From contig NZ_JBHSEF010000002.1 of the NCBI RefSeq assembly GCF_042649045.1, positions 1 through 30,813 of the forward strand: DNA of 30,813 nucleotides, given 5' to 3'. Shown here one piece after another: positions 7,502 through 13,651 of this stretch (position 1 is the stretch's first letter; each line of letters starts with the position of its first letter). This stretch comes from Chryseomicrobium palamuruense (GTDB taxonomy: Bacteria; Bacillota; Bacilli; Bacillales_A; Planococcaceae). The translations under genes and the position numbers were made by a program. Below the pieces are notes generated by a model, which saw only the letters and a list, made by a program, of their open reading frames with translations, ran no database searches and had not been told where the DNA came from.

Positions 7502-8854
7502 TTATCCAGATGAACGTCCGAGCAGACTCTTGATCTGTTTAATTTCATTCTTTAATGTCTCATCCGTTTTTAACAGTGTCGAGATTTTTTCAGTCGCATG
7601 AATCACTGTTGTGTGATCACGACCTCCAAACTCTTCCCCAATCTTCGGCAACGAAAAATCGGTTAACTCACGTGACAAATACATTGCAATCTGGCGTGGG
7701 TAGGCAATGGATTTTGTACGTTTCTTCGCAGAAAAATCCTCTAAGCGTATATGGTAATGCTCTCCCACCACTTTTTGAATGTCCAATATGGTGATAGCAC
7801 GTGTACGATTGTTCGGCATGATGTCTTTCAAAGCTTCCGCTGCCAAGTCGACACTGATATCCCGGTTAATAAGAGAAGAATACGCGACGACACGAATGAG
7901 CGCGCCTTCAAGCTCACGGATGTTGGAGTCAATTTGATTCGCAATATACATCATGACGTCATTGGAGATATCAATTCCGTCAGCACGTGCTTTTTTACGA
8001 AGAATCGCAATACGTGTTTCAAGGTCCGGTGGTGAGATATCTGTAATAAGTCCCCATTCGAAACGTGAACGCAAGCGGTCCTCTAGTGTCGGAATCTCTT
8101 TTGGCGGACGGTCACTCGAGATGATAATTTGTTTCGATTCTTCATGCAATGCATTGAATGTATGGAAAAATTCTTCTTGTGTTGATTCTTTTCCAGCAAG
8201 GAATTGAATATCATCTATTAGCAAGACGTCTACATTGCGGTATTTATTGCGGAAATGCACGGTCTTGTTATCACGGATCGAGTTGATGAACTCATTCGTG
8301 AATTTTTCAGACGACAAATACACCACTTTGGCATTTGGATTGTGCTCTTGTACATAATGTCCGATGGCGTGCATCAAGTGGGTCTTTCCAAGTCCTACGC
8401 CCCCATAAATAAACAGAGGATTATATGCTTTAGCAGGTGCTTCAGCGACAGCAAGCGAAGCTGCATGGGCAAAACGATTTCCTGAACCGATAACAAATGT
8501 ATCAAACGTGTATTTCGAGTTCAGCATGCCTGGTGAGAAATCAGGCTGATCATCTTGAGATACAGTTGGCTTAGGAGCCGGTATATCAAACTCTTCGAGG
8601 TTCTGATCTTTCGGAACGACGAAGGAAATCATCGCTTCTTTGCCCGTTAATTCGTGCAATATGGCTGCAATCTGGTGTACATAATGGATTTCAAGCCAAT
8701 CGCGTGCAAATGAGTTCGGGGCAGCGATGGTAAGGGTGTCTTGTTTATAGGAAAGCAGTTTCGTAGACTTCAGCCATGTTTCAAAGCTAGGTTTAGAAAC
8801 TTGTTTCTCCATTTCTTTCAGAACTTGACCCCAGAGTTCCTCTAAATGCTCCAA
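7502..8854 (-). CDS. dnaA: Chromosomal replication initiator DnaA
   Basis: AAA+ initiator that binds DnaA boxes and melts oriC; also a transcription factor. 450 residues. Domain I (about 1-85) mediates self-interaction, and a short variable domain II follows. Domain III carries Walker A GGVGLGKT (151-158) and Walker B VDVLLIDDIQFLAG. Domain IV ends with the signature GGRDHTTVIHA that contacts the box. Start is TTG, fixed by homology to the MENILDLW-type N-terminus, with AGGAG 10 bases upstream. The non-ATG start may limit translation. A candidate promoter and hairpin lie just upstream, within reach of the DnaA boxes, which fits autoregulation. Confidence 0.98.
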   Translation of the reverse strand: MEHLEELWGQVLKEMEKQVSKPSFETWLKSTKLLSYKQDTLTIAAPNSFARDWLEIHYVHQIAAILHELTGKEAMISFVVPKDQNLEEFDIPAPKPTVSQDDQPDFSPGMLNSKYTFDTFVIGSGNRFAHAASLAVAEAPAKAYNPLFIYGGVGLGKTHLMHAIGHYVQEHNPNAKVVYLSSEKFTNEFINSIRDNKTVHFRNKYRNVDVLLIDDIQFLAGKESTQEEFFHTFNALHEESKQIIISSDRPPKEIPTLEDRLRSRFEWGLITDISPPDLETRIAILRKKARADGIDISNDVMMYIANQIDSNIRELEGALIRVVAYSSLINRDISVDLAAEALKDIMPNNRTRAITILDIQKVVGEHYHIRLEDFSAKKRTKSIAYPRQIAMYLSRELTDFSLPKIGEEFGGRDHTTVIHATEKISTLLKTDETLKNEIKQIKSLLGRSSG

Positions 8855-8888
8855 CTAGGTTCCACTCCTTTCTCTTTATACAAACAAT

Positions 8889-8918
8889 TTTATAAAAAAG
8901 CTTAAAAACACCTGTCAT
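8889..8918 (-). promoter_or_regulatory. Candidate dnaA promoter with overlapping stem-loop
   Basis: Minus-strand ATGACA (8913-8918, 5 of 6), 18-bp spacer, TATAAA (8889-8894, 5 of 6), leaving a short leader before the dnaA TTG. The -35 region lies in the second arm of a small inverted repeat, CCTGTC (8911-8916) with GACAGG (8924-8929). The repeat is followed on the minus strand by a T-run, so it could also terminate any leftward transcription arriving from the origin. Confidence 0.5.
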
Positions 8919-8970
8919 ATTTCGACAGGGTGCATAAAAGTATATAAACTTATTAACAAATGCTGAGAGC

Positions 8971-9269
8971 TGTGGATAAAACTTTACACACACTGTGAAA
9001 TATATTATCCACACTTTACTCACACATGTGGATAACTCAATTAAGCACATTTTTTATGTACAGAGTAAAACACAATTAGCATATCATTTTTCACTAGTAC
9101 TGACAAGACTTGATTGAACTTATCCACAAAGCCTGATTTATACACAATCACAGTTGTCCACAGGGTGGTATATGTGTAAAACCTGTTTGTAAGGGATGTT
9201 GATAACTTAGATTTGTGATTTTACCTATTCACATCGAAAATTGCAAGTTCTTGTCGACGCTGTGGATAA
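8971..9269. other. oriC: oriC: DnaA-box cluster upstream of dnaA
   Basis: Six exact TTATNCACA boxes: 8971-8979 (-), 9005-9013 (+), 9027-9035 (-), 9120-9128 (+), 9138-9146 (+), 9261-9269 (-). Additional 8-of-9 matches occur at 9041-9049, 9154-9162 and 9225-9233. The cluster fills the gene-free gap between dnaA and rpmH and corresponds to the incA/incB half of the bipartite Bacillus origin. Coding strands diverge on either side, as expected at the start of bidirectional replication. Confidence 0.93.
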
Positions 9270-9306
9270 CTCCTGGGGATGCTCGAGGTAAAGTTGAAAT
9301 TCGCCG

Positions 9307-9336
9307 TTGACATTTCAGACGAGATTTCAGTATAAT
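9307..9336 (+). promoter_or_regulatory. rpmH promoter (consensus sigma-A)
   Basis: TTGACA (9307-9312), 18-bp spacer, TATAAT (9331-9336): both hexamers are perfect consensus. It starts just after the last DnaA box and about 57 bp before the rpmH ATG. Confidence 0.88.
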
Positions 9337-9392
9337 AGTCAAGACTGTCTAGAGATATTTAAGAATAGTCAAAGCAGGAGGTGTTTTACACA

Positions 9393-9527
9393 ATGAAACG
9401 TACATTCCAACCAAATAAACGTAAACGCAGCAAAGTTCACGGTTTCCGTGCACGTATGAGCACAAAGAATGGCCGCCGCGTATTAGCTTCACGCCGTGCT
9501 AAAGGAAGAAAAGTATTATCAGCATAA
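9393..9527 (+). CDS. rpmH: 50S ribosomal protein L34
   Basis: Complete 44-residue L34, very basic: begins MKRTFQPNKRKRSKVHGFRARM and ends RRAKGRKVLSA, the canonical pattern and length. It binds 23S rRNA in the large subunit. AGGAGGTG lies 9 bases before the ATG. It has its own consensus promoter and a strong terminator right after the stop, so it is probably a monocistronic transcript here, although rpmH and rnpA are neighbours in nearly all bacteria. Confidence 0.97.
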   Translation: MKRTFQPNKRKRSKVHGFRARMSTKNGRRVLASRRAKGRKVLSA

Positions 9528-9528
9528 G

Positions 9529-9557
9529 TCCACTGAACCTTCAGTGGATTTTTTTTT
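9529..9557 (+). terminator. rpmH terminator
   Basis: Perfect 8-bp stem TCCACTGA / TCAGTGGA (9529-9536, 9541-9548), 4-base loop, then nine T residues. One base past the rpmH stop. Confidence 0.92.
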
Positions 9558-9564
9558 AGTATAT

Positions 9565-9950
9565 TTAGATGTGGAGCAGGCTCGCTCTGAAATTCTGTCA
9601 AATGACAGCGTGGACAGGGAGGCGTTCTTTGTCTCAATGGCCGCGATGGCATTTGGCGTGGATTTCAAGCCTGCGCAACTCGATTACTACTAGATGTGGA
9701 GAACGCTCTTTCAGAAATCCAGAGCTAAGACGGGGGCTCCAAAAATGCGCACTTTGCATTTCTGGAGGTCACGGCTTAGTGAAGGGGTTTCTAGCGTTCG
9801 CAACTCGATAACTCTAGATGTGGAGCAGCCTGCTCCAGAAACTTCGATAAAATCAGGCGTACCCGAAGAGGCGTCCTTTGTCTCATCGGGTGCGACTGAT
9901 TTTTGAGTGTGTTTCTAGGTTGCGCAACTCGATAATGCTAGATATGAAGC
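9565..9950 (+). repeat. Three tandem ~124-bp structured repeats plus a truncated fourth
   Basis: Units at 9565-9689, 9690-9813 and 9814-9937, with a fourth broken off after about a dozen bases. Each begins yTAGATGTGGAG and ends CGCAACTCGAT. The interior differs in sequence but folds the same way. The outer stem pairs GCAGGC:GCCTGC in unit 1, GAACGC:GCGTTC in unit 2 and GCAGCC:GGTTGC in unit 3. A second helix pairs GAAA-type with TTTC-type arms. A long third helix encloses a loop with conserved GCG-NN-CTTTG. Many differences between units are matched on the other side or become G-U pairs. This island between rpmH and rnpA has no convincing protein-coding gene. It may be a family of palindromic intergenic elements or a structured RNA. 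Confidence 0.8.
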
Positions 9951-9967
9951 TACCCGAGCGACCATTC

Positions 9968-10051
9968 ATTAGCCATGAAACGAGTTTTATTAGCCATGAA
10001 TTTCAATTAATTGGCCATGATTCGTCTTCCATCAACCACAACTGGTATTAT
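9968..10051 (+). repeat. 21-bp-period array (ATTAGCCATGA type)
   Basis: ATTAGCCATGA at 9968 and 9989, ATTGGCCATGA at 10010, and a degenerate copy ATCAACCACAA at 10031, each exactly 21 bp apart. Only the first half of each unit is conserved. The period equals two turns of B-DNA, which would place protein sites on one face, but it also gives a heptapeptide repeat if translated. No gene is supported. Confidence 0.75.
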
Positions 10052-10070
10052 GGAAACTGCTCGGCAAAAA

Positions 10071-10092
10071 AGAGTGCACAGCTATGCACTCT
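10071..10092 (-). terminator. Hairpin with minus-strand T-run upstream of rnpA
   Basis: Perfect 8-bp stem AGAGTGCA / TGCACTCT (10071-10078, 10085-10092) with a 6-base loop. The T-run follows it on the minus strand, so it is a terminator for leftward transcription, although no leftward gene is known here. On the plus strand it would be a leader hairpin 33 bp before the rnpA start. Confidence 0.5.
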
Positions 10093-10125
10093 ACACCCCA
10101 CATATATAAAGGAAGGTCACGATCC

Positions 10126-10482
10126 ATGAACAATAAACAGCGGATCAAAGACAACAAAGAATTTCAGCAGATCTTTAAAAAAGGGACCTCGTATGCCAAC
10201 AGACAGTTTGTCGTTTACGTCCTTCCTACGGAAAAACCTTATTTTCGAATCGGCCTATCGGTCAGCAAGAAAGTAGGGAACGCCGTCACGCGGAATCGGA
10301 TTAAGCGATACATACGCCAAACCTTTCTTGAGCTGAAAGACGATGTTCAGCCCGCCAACTATATTATTATCGCCAGAAATCCGGCGGCCACATTCGATTT
10401 TCATCAGACAAAAAAAAGTCTCGAACACGTTTTACAAATCGCAAAAGTATATCGAATGAATGGTAAGATGAAGAAAAGATAA
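10126..10482 (+). CDS. rnpA: Ribonuclease P protein component
   Basis: Protein cofactor of RNase P, which assists the catalytic RNA in maturing tRNA 5' ends. 118 residues from the ATG at 10126, with GGAAGG 9 bases upstream. Longer in-frame readings start inside the upstream hairpin and are not family-like. The RNR signature region is present (SVSKKVGNAVTRNRIKRYIRQ), as is the conserved core FQQIFKKGTSYANRQFVVYV. Followed after 18 bp by yidC. It is separated from rpmH by a terminator and ~570 bp of repeats, and I see no convincing promoter of its own. Confidence 0.96.
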   Translation: MNNKQRIKDNKEFQQIFKKGTSYANRQFVVYVLPTEKPYFRIGLSVSKKVGNAVTRNRIKRYIRQTFLELKDDVQPANYIIIARNPAATFDFHQTKKSLEHVLQIAKVYRMNGKMKKR

Positions 10483-10500
10483 ATCAGGGGGATTCAAAAG

Positions 10501-11268
10501 GTGAAAAAGAAATTTCTTTTAGCTCTGCTCGTCATGACAGTCTTATTTCTAGCAGGGTGTACAGAATTTAACGATCCGATCTACGATGAATCGACAGGTT
10601 TCTGGAACGAATACATTGTATGGCCTCTCGTTTCCGCAATAACCTATTTTAAAAATCTGTTCGGAACATACGGACTCGGGATTATCGCCGTAACCGTTAT
10701 TATCCGAATAGCGATTTTACCGCTGTTAGTTAAACAGACGAAAAGTTCGAAAAAGATGCAGGAGATTCAACCGGAGTTAGCGAAATTACGTGAAAAGTAC
10801 AGCTCAAAAGATGCGCAAACACAGCAAAAATATCAAGCGGAAATGATGGAGCTCTTTAAAAGTAAAGGCGTTAATCCAGCAGCTGGATGTTTACCTGTAC
10901 TAATTCAAATGCCAATCTTAATTGGGTTCTACCACGCAATTAGCCGAATGAATGCAACACCTGAAATCAATTTAGGTGACTTCTTGATTTTCCCATTGGC
11001 AGAGCCAAGTGTGACGCTTGCTATCTTAGCGGGTGTATTCCAATTAGTCACATTGATGACAGGTCCTGCAATGGACAACCCACAAATGAAAATGATGATG
11101 TACATCATGCCGTTCATGATTGTCGGATTCGGATTGATCTTACCATCCGCATTGACATTGTACTGGGTAATCGGGAATATCATTTCACTGATTCAAAACT
11201 TAGTCATTTACAAGCCTTGGAATAAACCAAAGGCGGTTCCAGTTGAAACGGGAGGGAAAAAGAGATGA
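10501..11268 (+). CDS. yidC: Membrane protein insertase YidC/OxaA (SpoIIIJ-type)
   Basis: Inserts and folds membrane proteins with or without the Sec translocon; in B. subtilis SpoIIIJ is also needed for forespore development. 255 residues. A lipoprotein signal peptide ends in LAGC (Cys20), the usual form for Gram-positive YidC1. The hydrophilic-groove arginine is in IIRIAILPLLVKQ, followed by a charged cytoplasmic hairpin (QEIQPELAKLREKYSSKD) and the later membrane segments (LIQMPILIGFYHAI, IMPFMIVGFGLILPSALTLYWVIGNIISLIQN). GTG start with a GGGGG-rich site upstream. Its TGA overlaps the jag ATG. Confidence 0.96.
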   Translation: MKKKFLLALLVMTVLFLAGCTEFNDPIYDESTGFWNEYIVWPLVSAITYFKNLFGTYGLGIIAVTVIIRIAILPLLVKQTKSSKKMQEIQPELAKLREKYSSKDAQTQQKYQAEMMELFKSKGVNPAAGCLPVLIQMPILIGFYHAISRMNATPEINLGDFLIFPLAEPSVTLAILAGVFQLVTLMTGPAMDNPQMKMMMYIMPFMIVGFGLILPSALTLYWVIGNIISLIQNLVIYKPWNKPKAVPVETGGKKR

Positions 11269-12083
11269 GATCCACCACGCAAACTGCAGCAACAAGTGAA
11301 CAGGCAATTCAACAAGCATTAACGGAGCTTGGAATTCGTCGTGACCAAGCTTCCATTAAGATTTTAGATGAAGGTAAAAAAGGCTTTCTCGGTCTTGGAG
11401 CGAAGCCTGCAGTTGTCATCGTGAGTGTGAAAGAAGAAGAAAAGACATCCGTCCTGACTCCTTTATCATCTGAACCAGAATCAGCATCAACTCCAGTTGT
11501 TGAAACGCTTTCCCAAGAAGAACCAGCTGAAGAACCGGTCGTTGATCATCAGGAAGAGCTGACACAACCGGACGTGGTCGAAGATACTATACCGGAAGTG
11601 GAAGCAGAAGATGATCGCAGTGCATCCAATGCGCAGGCGATCGAAGAATCCATTGCTTATATGAAACAAGTGACAGAAGGTATGGGCATTGACGACCTAG
11701 ACGTTACGTACGAAGTCGAAGGGAAATACGTTCACTTCCAACTGAACAGCAAGAAAGCCGCTCAACTGATCGGCAAACGCGGACAGACATTGAATGCATT
11801 TGAAAATCTTGTACAGCTTGTTGCGAACAAGTACTCTGGCAACTTCATGATCGTGAAGATGGATGTCGAGAACTACCGCGAGAAGCGGAAAGAAGCACTC
11901 GAACAGTTGGCAGAACGGATGGCAGATAAAGCACGTCGCACGGGTGAACGGGTTGAATTCGAACCGATGAATGCGTACGAACGCAAAATCATTCACCATG
12001 CACTGTCTACGCACGTTGACATCGATACGTACTCGGTCGGAAAAGATCCAAACCGTTACTTAGTGATTGAACCGATGCAATAA
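11265..12083 (+). CDS. jag: RNA-binding protein Jag/KhpB (SpoIIIJ-associated)
   Basis: Single-stranded RNA-binding protein, partner of KhpA in cell-envelope control in related Firmicutes. 272 residues. The Jag_N domain covers roughly residues 1-55 (KKGFLGLGAKPAVV). A long acidic Glu/Pro-rich linker follows (about 60-125). The KH domain has GKRGQTLNAFENLVQLVAN, and the R3H domain includes YERKIIHHAL and ends in the conserved RYLVIEP. The ATG overlaps the yidC stop by four bases (ATGA), so translation is coupled. A terminator follows directly. Confidence 0.95.
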   Translation: MRSTTQTAATSEQAIQQALTELGIRRDQASIKILDEGKKGFLGLGAKPAVVIVSVKEEEKTSVLTPLSSEPESASTPVVETLSQEEPAEEPVVDHQEELTQPDVVEDTIPEVEAEDDRSASNAQAIEESIAYMKQVTEGMGIDDLDVTYEVEGKYVHFQLNSKKAAQLIGKRGQTLNAFENLVQLVANKYSGNFMIVKMDVENYREKRKEALEQLAERMADKARRTGERVEFEPMNAYERKIIHHALSTHVDIDTYSVGKDPNRYLVIEPMQ

Positions 12084-12090
12084 CAAAAGC

Positions 12091-12115
12091 AAGCCCCTCG
12101 AGGGCTTCTTTTTTT
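12091..12115 (+). terminator. jag terminator
   Basis: Stem AAGCCC / GGGCTT (12091-12096, 12102-12107) followed by C and seven T residues. Ends the rnpA-yidC-jag unit. Confidence 0.88.
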
Positions 12116-12197
12116 GTCTATTTTCAGAAGCTCAGCAACTAGAGTTTTCCACAAAAATATGCTATTGTAATAAGTTAGTGAGTCGAAAAACCGGAAG

Positions 12198-12217
12198 CTT
12201 ATCCACTTGTGGATAAG
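12198..12217. promoter_or_regulatory. Inverted DnaA-box pair upstream of mnmE
   Basis: TTATCCACT (12199-12207, 8 of 9) directly abuts TGTGGATAA (12208-12216, an exact box on the minus strand), forming a near-perfect palindrome. It lies 27 bp before the mnmE start. DnaA is a known regulator at box clusters outside oriC. Alternatively this is simply a leader hairpin. Confidence 0.5.
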
Positions 12218-12243
12218 TAAGCAAAAGAGGAGAGACAATCGAT

Positions 12244-13629
12244 ATGGAATTTGATACAATTGCAGCCATTTCTACACCACTGGGAGAAGGTGCGATTGCC
12301 ATTGTTCGCCTGAGTGGTCCAGAGGCGGTTTCAATTGCAGATCGCGTATTTCGTTCTCCCTCTGCGAAACAATTAACCAAAGCCCCAACACATACCATTC
12401 ACTACGGCCATCTGGTGCATCCTGAAACAGAAGAAATCGTGGAAGAAGTCATGGTGTCCCTCATGCGGGGGCCCAAGACATTTACGCGTGAAGATGTCAT
12501 AGAAATCAACTGTCACGGAGGCCTTGTGACTGTGAACCAAGTGTTGCAGCTGGTCTTGCAAGGCGGAGCACGCATGGCAGAGCCTGGAGAGTTCACAAAA
12601 CGTGCCTTTTTAAATGGACGAATTGACCTGTCGCAGGCGGAAGCTGTCATGGACCTCATCCGAGCGAAAACAGATAAAGCCATGAACGTGGCACTCGGAC
12701 AAATGGACGGACGCCTGTCCCGCTTGATTCAGTCGTTGCGTCAAGCTCTTCTCGAGACATTGGCGCAAGTCGAGGTCAATATCGACTATCCAGAATACGA
12801 CGATGTCGAAGAAATGACCATTCCGCTAATGATTGAAAAAGGGACATGGGTCAAAGAAGAAATTCAAAAGTTACTAGAGACCAGTGTGCAAGGAAAGATT
12901 CTAAGAGAAGGCCTTGCGACAGTGATTGTTGGACGCCCGAACGTCGGAAAATCTTCGTTACTCAATAGCCTGATTCAAGAAAACAAAGCTATTGTCACAG
13001 ATATTGCAGGAACCACGCGGGATATTATTGAGGAATATGTCAATGTACGCGGTGTACCGCTGAAATTGGTGGATACAGCGGGGATTCGAGAGACGGAAGA
13101 TATCGTGGAACGTATCGGTGTCGAGCGCTCACGCAAAGTGTTGAAAGAAGCTGATCTGATTCTTCTCGTGATGAATCACGCAGAAACCATTACAGATGAA
13201 GATAGACGCCTCATTGAAGCGACACACGGTATGGAAACAATCGTTATCGTCAATAAGACCGATTTAGAAGGTCAACTAGACTATAAGGAGCTCGAAACCC
13301 TTGTCGGTCATCGTCGCATCGTCACGACCTCTATTTTGCAAGATGAGGGCATTGACGAGCTGGAAAAAGAGATTGCGGCGTTATTCTTCCAAGGGGGAAT
13401 GCAGAGTGGGGACGCGACCTATGTGTCAAATGCCCGCCACATTGCCTTGCTTCATCAAGCAAAAACAACCATACAAGATGCTCTGGACGCCGCAGAATCA
13501 GGTGTGCCAGTGGATATGATTCAAATAGATGTTACTAGAACGTGGGAAATACTTGGAGAGATCGTCGGGGATACAGTAGAAGAAAGCCTGATTGATCAAC
13601 TCTTTGCCCAGTTCTGCCTCGGGAAATAA
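12244..13629 (+). CDS. mnmE: tRNA modification GTPase MnmE
   Basis: Works with MnmG to install the (carboxymethyl)aminomethyl group on wobble uridine 34. 461 residues, typical. The N-terminal tetrahydrofolate-binding domain has STPLGEGAIAIVRLSG. The helical domain is interrupted by a G domain with G1 GRPNVGKSS (230-238), the G2 region TDIAGTTRD, G3 DTAG (277-280) and G4 NKTD. The protein ends in FCLGK with the catalytic cysteine. AGGAGA precedes the ATG. First gene of an mnmE-mnmG-rsmG-noc cluster. A palindromic DnaA-box pair lies just upstream. Confidence 0.97.
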   Translation: MEFDTIAAISTPLGEGAIAIVRLSGPEAVSIADRVFRSPSAKQLTKAPTHTIHYGHLVHPETEEIVEEVMVSLMRGPKTFTREDVIEINCHGGLVTVNQVLQLVLQGGARMAEPGEFTKRAFLNGRIDLSQAEAVMDLIRAKTDKAMNVALGQMDGRLSRLIQSLRQALLETLAQVEVNIDYPEYDDVEEMTIPLMIEKGTWVKEEIQKLLETSVQGKILREGLATVIVGRPNVGKSSLLNSLIQENKAIVTDIAGTTRDIIEEYVNVRGVPLKLVDTAGIRETEDIVERIGVERSRKVLKEADLILLVMNHAETITDEDRRLIEATHGMETIVIVNKTDLEGQLDYKELETLVGHRRIVTTSILQDEGIDELEKEIAALFFQGGMQSGDATYVSNARHIALLHQAKTTIQDALDAAESGVPVDMIQIDVTRTWEILGEIVGDTVEESLIDQLFAQFCLGK

Positions 13630-13651
13630 GAAGAGAAAAGAGGAACTACCC

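Noticed and set aside
9968..10051. CRISPR array (also considered at 24083-24262)
   Set aside because: Repeats are only ~11 bp, degenerate and phased at 21 bp, with no spacer-sized unique segments and no cas genes.
9496..10129. Several overlapping plus-strand frames of 65-83 codons between rpmH and rnpA
   Set aside because: They shift frame between repeat copies, lack ribosome-binding sites and no peptide is conserved among the three units, whereas base pairing is.
13592..13651. N-terminal extension of MnmG overlapping mnmE
   Set aside because: The family starts at the MRTFEAGNYDVIVIGAGHAG position, which has its own ribosome-binding site.
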